This document shows, in pieces, positions 40,701 to 54,200 of a stretch of 64,000 nucleotides of DNA. Source of the DNA: Bolinopsis microptera (lineage: Eukaryota; Ctenophora; Tentaculata; Lobata; Bolinopsidae); the NCBI RefSeq assembly GCF_026151205.1, contig NC_087076.1:10828902-10892901 (forward strand), given 5' to 3'. The translations under genes were made by a program, and so were the position numbers. Position 1 is the stretch's first letter. Each line of letters starts with the position of its first letter. The notes beneath the pieces are model-generated. The model was not told the origin of the DNA. It saw only the letters and a program-made list of their open reading frames with translations, and made no database searches.

Positions 40701-42033
40701 AAAGAGGCCCAAAAAAATGCATAAAATGGTACGATTCAATTGTGACAAGTGTCCTTATTCTTGTTTATCAAAGATGGCAATTTTAAAACACAAGCTTTTA
40801 TGTGCCCGCAAATTGAAAGGTGATAAATTAATCAATGCGTGCAGTTACCCTGGTTGTTATTACTTAACAGCCGGAGCCTCAGATAAAGGTATGAAAAGTC
40901 ACGAGACTAAATACCATCCACAAGCAAATAACAACGATGAACCATGTCAGAATGATGTATTTGAAGAAAATGTGGAACCTGAAGTGCATTGTAATGACAC
41001 AGAAGGTATCATTGCTTGCGAATACCCTGACTGTTATTTCTTATCAGAATCTGTTCATGGTTATAATGTACATCTGAAAACGCATCCTGTTGCTGTAACC
41101 CCAGATTCTTCTGAGATGATTGATCATGATGTATCTAAAGGCAATGCTCGTTCATTATTGACTCAGAATGTATCTTCATTTAGTGGCTCCAAAAAGAGGC
41201 CCAAAAAAATGCATAAAATGGTAAGATTCAATTGTGACAAGTGTCCTTATTCTTGTTTATCAAAGATGGCAATTTTGAAACACAAGCTTTTATGTGCCCG
41301 CAAATTGAAAGGTGATAAATTAATCAATGCGTGCAGTTACCCTGGTTGTTATTACTTAACAGCCGGAGCCCCACGAGGTATGAAATCTCACGAGGGTAAA
41401 TACCATCCACAAGAAAATAACAACGATGAACCATGTCAGAATGATGTAGTTGAAGAAAATGTGGAACCTGAAGTGCATTGTAATGACACAGAAGATGCGA
41501 CAACAAATTCTTCCCAGGTTGCTGTTTGTGATGCCACATCCCTGAAGCATCTCTTCCCCAAACAGGAACCTGTTGAAGAAGATTACTACACGTGTGATAA
41601 GTGCTCCTACAAATGCTTCCAATCTGATGTTGCGCAGATCCAGTCCCACAAGGAGCACTGTCGAACTCAACTGTTTGACAAGTTCAAATTGCCCCTTGTC
41701 TCCCCGAGCATCAACGAGACAAACCTTGTCAAGTCAAACATTGGAAGGGAAAGTCGAATCAAGATTAATGCTGAAGCTATTCTGCCAAAAACTGAATTGG
41801 TTTCCTCTGATGACCAACAACCTTCTCACGATATATCTGATCCTCAATCTGCTCTTCCAACAGCTAAGTCACCCGAACTTGTACCCACCACTCATGTGGA
41901 GGGTGAATCATCTCAAGAAAATGAAATTATTGTCTCTAACCCATCCGAGCCTGCGGATTCAGTGGATAATATCTTTGACTCTGATGAACTTGATGACTTA
42001 GACTTGTGCCTCGATTCAGAATACTTCATATGA
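37741..42033 (+). CDS. Large multi-zinc-finger protein with acidic C-terminus
   Basis: A single 1430-codon frame without introns. It holds about 20 short CxxC fingers, many ending H-x4-5-C instead of H-x3-H (for example CEKCSYKTTQQRYLDNHKETC begins at about residue 98). They lack TGEKP linkers, so the fingers are probably not a classic DNA-reading array. Serine/acidic linkers separate groups, and the last residues are strongly acidic and hydrophobic (DSDELDDLDLCLDSEYF), resembling an activation domain. A block of 492 bases is tandemly duplicated (40513-41004 and 41005-41493), nearly identical at DNA level with one 3-base difference. The function is unknown; a nuclear regulator is the best guess. 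I could not assign orthology. Confidence 0.85.
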   Translation: MNVRFEPTQLLNVDDLRYCEFCSQATFSDKVHDDPSCILDDLNLVSSSNSHTKTLNYGFYQCFLKNCTAQVKESTDFSSHLTNHGIWLEEARSKYRYKCEKCSYKTTQQRYLDNHKETCSATGDSSSSEDESNKAGIDMADKNNEADKNNEAEAGSCSNSDSKLLDAEEKSNSSQLPKQKVAEQIPKGHNIRHRHRCTDCNYSTTQARYLASHQVNYCSKDKTAQPAETTRDSTVSVPASSTPQMKAPLKLEMTSPPLPRKPNEFKMRLGKSNSAPQSPDTSDNEEDQDGNENAVPQRVNKKLGVSGRLNCSNCNYSTTQERYLERHNKTCAGSNSKVLSCKICSYDAQNPWTLTVHMQSHRISNKTPDKLLDVNTEPEQGNNLSTESPGVLSPIDNISNLELHKCTDCSFKTKNVALFELHIKSCIRNKRKRDSIFKQKKAQVLLRRVMLTKDQAKVGKFNCNLCSFTSTTKISVNMHKIADHCKKAKKKLREAEEQLTKEKCTKSSNYIAPKLQCSFCPYKAKFSIMVKHHERKCSSALYKNWRCGKCSDVLATREKFDRHILNCKSVSASTEHEKPQKIEERRCKRCSYHANSKVKFAIHQNMCGMPGLENFRCKQCNHLSRYVTGFKHHTAKCNLKASNILNKTCSKCPYRAWTQLGLASHTSICGKNIYNSNRCQNCHFIAKTPHRYLKHKMSCKASGGVGRKITKKCLKCSGVIPMAAYHTIHKHRCGNPLFEAFKCSYVGCFYIGKSDVSMKVHNGKIHNEVVVASAKLKVSHPSVPNVSRPAISKGVRHSCVICPFFSSNKIKIERHMALCRARKNGCKIVDACKYSDCFFLAKNKKGMKTHCRVVHRESPEASSCPKVSVTQKPKSLEAKASIKRAKMLRHKNRHKCTFCPYSRCDNRPVMSHQALCALRKNGVSGIIACEYPDCYFLSESAHGYNVHLKTHPVAVTPDSSEMIDHDVSKGNARSLLTQNVSSFSGSKKRPKKMHKMVRFNCDKCPYSCLSKMAILKHKLLCARKLKGDKLINACSYPGCYYLTAGASDKGMKSHETKYHPQANNNDEPCQNDVFEENVEPEVHCNDTEGIIACEYPDCYFLSESVHGYNVHLKTHPVAVTPDSSEMIDHDVSKGNARSLLTQNVSSFSGSKKRPKKMHKMVRFNCDKCPYSCLSKMAILKHKLLCARKLKGDKLINACSYPGCYYLTAGAPRGMKSHEGKYHPQENNNDEPCQNDVVEENVEPEVHCNDTEDATTNSSQVAVCDATSLKHLFPKQEPVEEDYYTCDKCSYKCFQSDVAQIQSHKEHCRTQLFDKFKLPLVSPSINETNLVKSNIGRESRIKINAEAILPKTELVSSDDQQPSHDISDPQSALPTAKSPELVPTTHVEGESSQENEIIVSNPSEPADSVDNIFDSDELDDLDLCLDSEYFI
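40513..41493 (+). repeat. 492-bp in-frame tandem duplication inside the zinc-finger gene
   Basis: Unit 1 is 40513-41004, unit 2 is 41005-41493. Each encodes about 164 residues from IIACEYPDCYFLSES to EVHCNDTE. Differences are a handful of bases and GASDKGMK against GAPRGMK (a 3-base deletion). The very high identity points to a recent duplication. Confidence 0.95.
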
Positions 42034-43032
42034 TTAGTTTTTAGTTAAACAGGTTAATAAGCCGTATTTTCATGCCTAAAGTAGGTACACGGGTTGACAT
42101 TGAATTGTTTGCAGGGACTCGCACATTTGTTCGTTTTTAACATATCGAGAATATTATTATATTAGACTACTTTAATTCATAGTCATAAATTATTAGATTA
42201 GACTACTTTAATTCATAGTCATAAATTATCAGACAATTAAACCGTATTACAAATTACAATGATTAATCATGGCGACTGTGTTCAAGTTAACCGTGGTATT
42301 ACCATATATTGTTATTAGGCATGAAAGTGCTGCGTGGCGTAAGTGTGATTCAAAATACAACTGTATGTACCTCAATACTCTCAAACACTTTCGTGGCGCA
42401 GCGACTGTGTAACTTAGTAATAAATGTTAGTTCATCATGTTAAGATAATTTTTATAACTGGATATTTTCTTTGACATTATTTTACCTGCACGAATGTATG
42501 TATTAAAAGTTCACTACTTTTATTTGTATCCATGATATTTCTGTTGCCTGATTTTTAACTGACATGGCAAGACTTCTCGTCTGCTCCTGAAGATCTTCCC
42601 TGATTTCACCTGGTAATTTTCGTTCAATATATTGATTTTTGTTTGACGAACTTCGTGAACCATAATGATATGTAATATCCACAACATTTAAAATCTGATT
42701 TTTATTTTCATATTTCTAGATTAAATTTATAACTTGAATCGATTAATTTTATTGTTTATGTAGTTATTAACTGCTAGTTAACCATGTTCTATTAATAACT
42801 TATGAGTTTTAAAGAATTTGCTGTTTTTTTGCTTCTTGTTGGTTAATAATATGTTAGAAGCTGGTTGCTTTAAACCCTTTAAATCACACATGGACCTCTC
42901 AACTAGGATTATAATTAATATAGTTCTTCACCACTATCCCTAATATTTGATATTATGATAACATTATTTATCAATATTTATTATTTTATCAAAATATTAA
43001 CGAGATCTCATGCTTTTGTAGCAGAGTTAGAA
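42034..43032 (+). other. Intercistronic region, zinc-finger gene to DIMT1
   Basis: About 1 kb, AT-rich. A 40-base direct repeat (ATTAGACTACTTTAATTCAT) is at about 42161-42225. AATAAA at 42419-42424 is a plausible polyadenylation signal. The end carries CTTTTGTAGCAG, an acceptor 9 bases before the DIMT1 start codon. Confidence 0.5.
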
Positions 43033-44491
<1,459 letters not shown>

Positions 44492-45470
44492 TTTTGTTAT
44501 AACAGGGAAAATAAAGAGTCAGCATATTCCTTTTTAATCTCCTTAATGGACATCTTTAGCGGTTACATTTTATAGGGTTTCATGTATCCAGGTCTCAGAT
44601 TTGGGGTTCATTCTCTTTATTTATTGACCAGTTTTTGTTACGAGTTTCCGTTGAAGTGGTAAGTTATTCGTTTTAAATTCACTATTTTCCTGTGTAGTAC
44701 GGTGGTGGAATAATCAGCAACAATCTTACATCCACGGAAGCGTGTAACACGTTTTAAGTGGGCCGGTCGCAGTACAATCCACATATTTGGAAGGAGTAGT
44801 GTTTAATAGATTAACATTGAAGCGCAAGAAATCTTATTTCCACTCTGCGTCGCATTCGTAAGTACGTGCGGCCGGGTGTATGTAGTCCCATTTGCATTGG
44901 CCTATCGCACGTACGCAAGTTCTGTGTGTTGACACATCCAGGGCCAGGGGGGGCTATGCTTAGAGTTAATGGCTCTAAACAAATGCCTTATTGTTCCTTA
45001 AAACCGTGTAGCTAGACAGCCTTCTTCGGAGATCAGTTTCACCGTAAATAAGGTACATAATTCACCTTGAAGCCAAGAATAACCGTCCGCTATGTCATGT
45101 TTGGCGTTTAGTTTGAAGTTAAAGTGGCTGTTGAAACTTGAAGACCACGCCCCGAATTTCAGAATTTCAGAGATCCCAAGAGGTTGATCATAAAAGTTCG
45201 ATCTAAATACACTAGCGTTATGGCCGCTAATACCATTTCCTTACAGATTAGTTCAGTACCGAAAAGTAACAAGATAAACTAAATCTTCTTATGTCCTTGA
45301 ATAGATTCTACATAATAAACCTTTCTACCGTAATTTAATTAATACTCAAATATCTCTGTCCAACAACTCGTTAAATACAACTAAACATCGTTCTAAAACA
45401 CAAAACTTTATAAAAAAGGGTCAACAAATTAAAAACTACGCTAACACCATGCATAAATCACAACAATACT
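44492..45470. other. Convergent intergenic region DIMT1 / FAM98
   Basis: About 980 bases between two tail-to-tail genes. It holds the DIMT1 polyadenylation signal (44509) and presumably the FAM98 3' untranslated region. No other gene is supported. Confidence 0.5.
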
Positions 45471-47689
45471 TCAATAAACACCACCCTGGTTACCACCACC
45501 CCCACCCCGGCTATAACCACCCCAGCTCCCTCCCCGGTTTGCTCGATTGTTCTGGAAACCACCACGTCTGTTACCACCTTGGTTCGGCTGCTGTCCCGGA
45601 TTCTGCTGGTCGTTCTGGGGTTGTCCCGGATTGTTCATTCGATCATGATACCCTTTGTTCTGATGGTACCCCTGCTGTCTGTTCTGATTAGTTTGTTGCT
45701 GATATCGATTACCACGCGATGCTTGTGATTGACCCCCGCGTGTTTGCTGGTAATGATAACCTCCTCCACGTCCCCTCTTATTCTTGTCTTTCTGCCAAGA
45801 TGGTATTTCTGGTTCTGGTCGCTGTTCTAAAGGTCTTCCACCTCTATCAGGAACCTGAAACAAAGATTCAAGATTATACATATTCACTTGCGGTTAATTT
45901 TCACATTATTAAAGTAAATGATGGTAAATAAACAGTGTTCAGAGTTGACAGTATTTCAAAACAGTGTCCAAGGCGAGTGAATGACACACACACAGGGCTA
46001 GTGTAATGATGCAGTAACACCCGGACATATCACTTTCGCAGCATCGACGACAGTTTACCGGGTGAATTTACACTCAGAACCCATGCTACACGTCGGAATT
46101 TTCTCGAATTCATTCGGCTCAGGGCTTTCTCTTGAGCATATATAGCTTAGGTGAATGGACAACAAATCAAACGCGCAGATACGCGCGCCAAAATCTGGGT
46201 AGATTGCTGAAAGCTTGAGATCTTTGTATCGCAAAATTACTACATTTTGCTAGTAGCGAGGGCAAGCTTGCACTTTTGTCCCATGTTATGTCCGGACTCC
46301 TGATTGGTGCATGCCGTTTAAAATGTAAGATTTCTTACCTGTCCCACAATGACCATCTTGTTGAGCTTGGTCTTGGTGTTATCCCTCACTGAACCGCTAC
46401 TCGTCTTAGGAATGCATGCTAAATCCACTCTAGCAGCTAAAACGTCTGCCACCCCAAGGTTAGCAGAGTCTTTCATAATCCGCCTTTGCAAGTTATAAAC
46501 TTTGTCCAGCGTCTCAGCTTTATCCTGGAGAAAGAACGTCAACGATTGATAGTTTACAATTCATCAAAACCGCCAAATAGGTAAAGTTTGGTGATTAAGT
46601 GGTCCCAAAATTAATATTGAGTGCGTACAGAAATAGGAGTATCAATAATACCTTATTCTTTCCCCATTTGAACGAAGATAAAGTCAAGTCCAGCCTCTTG
46701 AGTAAAGTTTTGAATCTTATCGTGTATTCTTCGTTCAAAACATGGCTGACTTCCTCAAACTTTTGCCATTCCTCTGGTTTCAGGGATAACTTCAGAATAG
46801 GATCAGAGAGTAGACCATTCACAGTTTCTCCATTTCTATTAGCAATTTCATTTATCTTGTGTATTATAGTTTCAAAAATGTCAGGTATTTCGTCCTCAGG
46901 ACCAGGTGACTGTAGACTGAGAGTACTGTAAATAGTTGCCAGATCTTGGAGGGCAGGGTGACCAGAGAAACAACCCTTATCTGTATTTATCTGCAGAAGT
47001 TTTTAAATGAGCCAAATTTACTTATTTGTTTGACAAGATCCAACATGAAATAATAGCGACGACCTTTAAAAAATCCCCGAATGCTTGAGTACCTGAGCAG
47101 CAAATTGAAGACCCGGAAAAAACCGGAGTGTACCTGCTTAGTTTTGGTATGAGAAGCGGCCGCGAGTCTAACAGACATCAGCTCATGTACAAGGTAGTGC
47201 AGGACTGCAGTACGATTGTTGGGATCAGTCAGTGAGTCTGCTCCTCCTATACCAGGAACTGGACATCCTAACTCAATTACAACCGTACTCAGTTCAACTC
47301 TAGAGGATAGTAGTATTCATGAGTTGTCCCGTGATTTAAACAGACGTGCATGAGTCATGGAGAAAAAGTTAAACAAAGAAATCTCAACAACAAACTGATC
47401 ATGTGTTAGTTGTGATATGAAATGTTGTTGAGGATGCTTATTTACAACTTTTAAAATGAGAGTTTAATTTGTACCTGAAAAGTGGCTCTTCATCAGGCGA
47501 CTGAGGAATAGAGACCGGCTCCACATGCCCCTTCATCTGATAACACAACCACACCACAACCTTGGTATACATGTTACTACAAGCCTTGCCACCCAGCATA
47601 CCCTTCAGAGCCCCACTATTCGGGGGTTGGAAGGGACAGTTGACCTGCTGGAGCCCTTCTGTTATGTCGTCAAATAGAAGAGCAGCCAT
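45471..47689 (-). CDS. FAM98: FAM98 family protein (tRNA-ligase complex component)
   Basis: Five exons, 47689-47475, 47299-47134, 46990-46652, 46524-46339 and 45854-45471, give 429 aa. The order of family motifs is clear: N-terminal helical region with QVNCPFQPPNSG and LLEYLVHEL-type helices, then LKPEEWQKFEEVSHVLNEEYTIR, LLKRLDLTLSSFKW, VADVLAARVDLACIPKTSSGSVRD and VPDRGGRPLEQRPEPEIPSWQ. The tail (about 105 residues) is rich in Gly, Arg, Gln, Asn and Tyr (GRGGGYHYQQTRGG), as in vertebrate FAM98A/B. The family associates with DDX1 and the RTCB tRNA ligase. The start lies downstream of an acceptor-like ATTATTTCAG (exon starts 47728). Which vertebrate paralogue it matches best cannot be said. 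Confidence 0.9.
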
Positions 47690-48242
47690 GGTGGGGTGTA
47701 CTATAGAGGGTACAGGGGTTTAGGGACCCTGAAATAATGGGCTGCAAATAGAAACATGTTTGGGGAGATGTGAGTGTGTGGGAATCTTTTGAATTTCAAA
47801 AATAAACACGGATTTTTATTGACGATGGGATTTGCTTCGGCGCAGGAACAGGGTTTCAGTTATATTATTATAGATCGTTGCTTGAAAGTTGAAAAGAACT
47901 GACAAAGTAATACTACTGTTTCAAAAGTTCAAAATAATCAAAACATATCAAATGGTCAATAAATAGAGAATAAGTTAAATGATAGTTAAAAACATCTCTG
48001 CTTTTGGCAGTTGACACCGTGCTTTTAAAGCACGGTGCTTTGATTCATTAGCCCCCATTTCAGTCAAACACTGCCAATATAAAGCCAGGCTACATAAATT
48101 AAAAGCAACGCCACTGGCATTGTGGTTCTGTCTAAAAATAAAAACCTAAAAAAGTCTAAACAACTTGATCATATGTCTCTTATATATTCGATCACGTGTG
48201 ACTAAATATCTGATCACGTGTCTCAATTGCGAAGACACATCA
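47690..48242 (-). promoter_or_regulatory. DIS3-FAM98 intercistronic region with hairpin
   Basis: 553 bases between minus-strand neighbours. It contains a perfect 11-bp stem hairpin (CACCGTGCTTT and its inverse, one-base centre) at 48015-48037, two GATCACGTGT words (48190 and 48212), and on the minus strand AATAAA at 47820-47815. That signal lies about 90 bases before an ATTATTTCAG acceptor for FAM98 (exon starts 47728). Confidence 0.5.
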
Positions 48243-51200
48243 TCAGTGTCTGGCAGAATCAGGTCGGGGCACGTGGGGCTCGTCATTATTGCCCATAGTA
48301 ACGTAAATAGGTTCCACGCTAACTCCAGGTATAATGGGGTTCACAAGCTTCATCCTCAGTTTCTTGTGCTGAATGTTGCAGTCTTCCACCGAGATCTGGA
48401 GATAATTTCTGTGATTACCCCACGTGATGGACACGAGCACACCAACAATGCGTGGTGTGATGATATTGATTACATTCACATGCAGTATGGTAGTATTGAG
48501 ATGTAAGAACTAATAATGTTTTCAATGTCATTCCGAATTAACACGTACGCTGCCGTTGTAGAGCTTTTCAGCCAAAAATTCCAAAAATGGCAGTCTCTAG
48601 AAAAGGAACTACAAGTTTAAAACCCCAGGTTTAGCAACATACCTGAACTATAACTCTGTCGAACATTTGTAAGGTAACTCTGCCCACTGTCAATTTACAC
48701 TTATCTTCTTCGTACACAAATTCAACCTTTGAATCCACTGCCTTCAGAAATATGGTGCTTTCTAACCCGTACCTGATAAATTGTAATGATCGTTTAGGGG
48801 CATTTACTGCTAATTGGGTAAAACTACACTAATCAATTAGCATATTAACATACACCACTCCAGCTCCCCTTACACAGATTACACGTTTCTATCAACACTG
48901 CTGACAAGACATGTCCAACTAATTGTTGTTAGTCAGGTCATGCATACATTTTACTGGGAATTCTAGAGTCTTCTCCCGCCAATATATTAAGACCATGGTC
49001 TAAGTTCATGACATGTGACAAAATATTTGTCACGTTACACTTGTTAGTAATATGCAGTGGCATTGCATATAAGAATTATACAGAACGTTCGAGAATACTA
49101 CATATATATTATATAATACGCCGAACACTAGTTTTAAAACCCGTGTACCTTCTAACGAGTACGACGACAGCGTTTCTCCGTACGAAGAGAATGTACGCGT
49201 CCTCGTCCATACATTTGTCCTTGAAGTAGAGTTGTGTATGGAGAGCGATGGAAGCTCGCTGTACTAGTTGAGCTTGGTGATGACGGTAGTTCATGTTCTC
49301 GCACCATTCGTGTACCTGTGGGAGAATACACGTTCAGTTTGATAAATCCATAGAAGCTAAAATGAGTTAAAGCCATTGAAGCTAAAACGAGATGAGCATA
49401 TTTAATCAAGTCGAATCAAGTACAGTATCGAATGTTGTAAAAATTGTAAGGAAATCCGTGCACCAAGCTACACACAGCATTCCACACATTCCCATTGCTA
49501 CAACCCCAGTAATCCCCAGTTTTACACCTACAATGTTTCTGTCCAGCAGCTCAGTATAAGTCTTGTCCTGCCCAACACTTGCAGCGAGGAGTCTGTGGAC
49601 GAGGAGATCAGGATATCGTCTGATTGGAGAGGTGAAGTGGGTGTACATTGGTACTGCCAGACCGTAATGGAAATATTCCTCTTCAGGCAACATTCCTGGG
49701 GCGTAAAACGTTAGTAAATCACGTACAATTTACATTTGCAGGATGGAGATAAAATCACGTACAATAAAATCACGTACAATAAAATCACATACGAATCCAA
49801 TTCGTGTATTTTGAACATTTTACCTAATAATAAAGGAAAATGTTTTAGCTCGTACCTGAGCAGAAGTAGACAGCCTGCATCATGCACCTTGTACTGACAA
49901 TCCTCAGAAGAATATTGAAGAAAGGATCGCCCGGAATGTTTGCATTCTCCAGCGAGTATGCTAGTTCAGCGTTTGTGCTACACTTCACTTGGATCCCCTT
50001 CACCGCTGCTGCATTGACCAGCAAGTCGAAGTTTGTCAGGGGTGGTGAGGGATGGCGACGCAGGACGGCACACTGGGGGAACTCCTTCTCAATGTGTCGC
50101 GCGACTTCGCAGTTCGCTAACAACATGAACTCCTCGATCAAAGAATTTGTTTCTTTCAGTTCTTTTGTTTCGATACCGATAGGATCGTGTGTTTCACTGT
50201 CAATGTGAAATCGCACCTGGTTAAGAGAGGTGTGAGAATTTCACAAATAATTATCTCACAAATAATAAGCTCACAAATAATAAACATGTTACTAAAGTAC
50301 TAAATTGTGTTTTAGATTGAGAAATGTTAGAAATATTAGTCCCACATACCTCAGGTGAAGCAAGAGTTAAAGCTCCAGCCTCAATCCTTCTCTGTTTCAG
50401 CTTCTTAGCCAGCTCATTGAGCCCTCTCAGTCCCTCCGAGAGTGGATCTGTCCTACTCTTATCATCTATCAGTATCTGAGCCTCCATGTAGGTTAGAGCT
50501 GCTACTGATCTGATCACTGTCTTACAGAATCTCCTGCTCACTATTTCCCCTTCTCTGGAAAGTAACTGATGTTAGATTTTACAGTATGTAGTATTACACA
50601 TGCACAAGTAGAAATTATGGTTACAAGTTGCAACTATGGTCACAACTTACAAGTACCAACTATGGTTACAAGTAGCAACTATGTTTACTTATCTTGCTTG
50701 CAGCTGATGCAGTCTAGACTGACTAGGCTATTACATTAGCTAGGCTCTGGAATGATCGCGATTTAACATTTAAACAGGCAGCATGGCTCAACAAAATGCA
50801 CACAGAGATCTAGACGTTTCCTGCCACATCTTGCTTATTAACACATTTTACTGAGTTAATGTGTTATCTCGCTGCATCGTGCATGCAGTGTTTACACTTT
50901 ACTAAACGTGACAGGTGGCTCACATCTTTGTACAAATATTTATCTAGAACAAAAAATAACATACAACATACACTCGTCAGTAACAAGGACAATAATGCCA
51001 TATTTGGTCTTATAACCTTACAATTAGTTCCCGAATAGTAAAATGACATACCAAGCTCGGCGAGCTATACGGTATAATGATGCCTGTAAATGGTTAGCGA
51101 GCTAAGAAATGAATCAGAGGAAACCAAACCCATTGGGCTACACAGTCACATGGGTACAAAGAGACAATTGTGACCTAATTACATCGGACACACCGGACTA

Positions 51201-54200
51201 GGTGAGTAACCATGTTAATGGTTTTGTAAGAGGTAAGGATGTATGTAGAACAATTTTAACACAGCTGCTAGATGTACGATGCTTGCAGGAGACTAGTATA
51301 TTACAGAAATAGATATTAAAATACTAATTATTTAATAGATATTAAAATACTAATTATTTAATAGATATTAAAATACTAATTATTTAATAGATATTACAAT
51401 ACTAATTATTTAATAGATATTACAATACTAATTATTTAATAGATATTACAATACTAATTATTTAATAGATATTACAATACTAATTATTTAATAGATATTA
51501 AAATACTAATTATTTAATAGATATTAAAATACTAATTATTTAATAGATATTAAAATACTAATTATTTAATAGATATTACAATACTAATTATTTAATAGAT
51601 ATTACAATACTAATTATTTAATAGATATTAAAATACTAATTATTTAATAGATATTACAATACTAATTATTTAATAGATATTAAAATACTAATTATTTAAT
51701 AGATATTACAATACTAATTATTTAATAGATATTAAAATACTAATTATTTAATAGATATTACAATACTAATTATTTAATAGATATTAAAATACTAATTATT
51801 TAATAGATATTACAATACTAATTATTTAATAGATATTAAAATACTAATTATTTAATAGATATTACAATACTAATTATTTAATAGATATTAAAATACTAAT
51901 TATTTAATAGATATTACAATACTAAATAACTAACTTGGTCATCTCCCAGATGCCGCTGAAAGCAAGTCTGTCCTCGTTAGCCCTCAAAGAACAGAGATTA
52001 GAACTTAGTACCTCAGGTACCATGTCGATTCTCTTATCGCACAGATACACACTGGTTCCACGTTTCTGGGCCTCTAGATCCAAGGCAGTTCCTGGTCGGA
52101 CAAAGTAACTCAAATCTGCGATGTGGACTCCAACCTGAAGGATGAGATTTGTAAATCGCATGATATCCAGTATTTCTCGGTGGGCCCTAAATTCTATTAA
52201 CCAAACAATACCGCGTGTGTAGCTTTTAGCATTCATTGATGTAACGATAATCTAATTATTCGGTGGATAATCACATTCCAGGAGGAACGAGACACATTTC
52301 TCGAATATTCCAAAAAGTTATTTTAATAATTACCTGGCAGTTTCCGTTCGGTAAAGGTTTGTAATGTAAAGCATCGTCGATATCAGTACAGCCGGGCGGA
52401 TCCACACTGCACACAGTTGTGTTTCTCAGATCTTGCCGGAGCACAAACTCGTAGTCAGGAATAGACCATGGCAACTTTGGAAGACAGTCCAGCACTGATT
52501 TACTGGGGGTAATCAAATTTCAGGTTTCTTGATAACAACTGGCTGCTGGCAGCATGATAATCAGATATGTGGGTCCGAGTTACGGGTAATTAATTAAAAT
52601 GCAGGCACACGGGAAGATAACACACAAGATATCTTGCAATAAATCAAGTTGACGTATCGAATTCTAGCTGGAGAGGTTGTGCCCAAAAACAAAGTATCAC
52701 CATACCTGAATGGTAGATGAGGAACATCGTGTTCTAACAATAACACCTCCTCCTCAGTATCCCTGTCTCCCATGGGTCCTATATCTCTGATGAAATGACC
52801 TAATGGGTACCGTGAGGATCGGGGCCAGCAGTCCACACTGACTATAATCCTGTGTGACATCAGTACATCTGCTTGTCTGGTCTCTATTCGTATCCTCGGG
52901 ATCCTCTTCTCTGATGGGATGAAGATGTGTCTGGTTTTCTCCGTGTTTACAGTTGGAAGCAACACTCCGCAATAGTTCCTCCAGTTTCGTTTGATGATGC
53001 CGATAACGCGTCCAGTGGGTCTCACGTAGATGCTGCTCTCGGAGGTTCCCTCAGCCATGGTGTTCATGTCTTCTTCATCGTCTACCTTCTCGTCAAGCTG
53101 GACTGTTCCGCTGGAACCAACCTGGAGGAAGTGAAGATGTTATATTTCCTGCTTGGGTGTGAGGATGGTAATATCCATGATATCCAGTAAGAATGGGAAT
53201 TATATTATTGGTTCAGTAATGCTCTTAATGTAACAATACAGTACACTAACGGTACACTAAACACAATTATCTCATTTTACTTTCCATGCGGTGTGACATT
53301 CAAACGAGTTCAAATTAGAAACCATTAACACACAGCAGTGAATTGAATATTAAATATTCAATTTACTAACCCACTGATTTTTAGGGAATACTTCAATAGC
53401 GACAACATCTTCATGAACAGCTCTGTTTAGATTCTTGAGTCCACGTATGATAACCTGTTTGTCGTACGCTGTACACGATACAAATCCTTCTAGATAATTC
53501 TCACGGGACGCCTCGAACTTTCCTTGATGATACCTGGAGTGTTGAGTTTTAGAGATAAACTATTAGAACAACCAGTTCTTTCAATACTTACCTCATTATC
53601 AGTAATGGTAGGTACAGGAGTGCGGAACAAGAAATAACAATCACCGCCGCACACATATTATGTGGTAGTAATTATGTAATATGTTAACGATCGTCAAGTA
53701 GCTGATAAAAAGTTCACATACCGGTTGCTCTTAACTCCCATCTTTATGTCGTATAAAGAGAGATGCTCGTCGAACATCACCTTCTTATCGTGTACAGTGG
53801 ACGTCTTGTCACCTTTCTCTTGGACTGACAGGTGATCTATTAAGTTCTCACATCCTTTCAGACTCTTCACGTAATCCATCACCTGTGATAAGAAGCTCAT
53901 CAGGACTCGGTTGGATCGCTTTAATTGATAACTCTTATTTATGACTGTAAGTAGGCCAAAAATAAAACTGAATGATGCATGAAAAATTCTGAGGTGAAAT
54001 CATAATGATCCATTTAAAGATGTGCAGTGCGAAAGATAACATACCTGATAAGACTTAAGCCCAGCTTTGATGGCCTTATCTCTGTTATCATTATCATTCG
54101 TAAGAAGCACGATATCTACATCCAAATGTTTCAGATGTTCTTCATACCACGCTGCAGCTACTCTGATAGCTCTGTCGTTCCTGTCGTTGCAGGACTCGTT

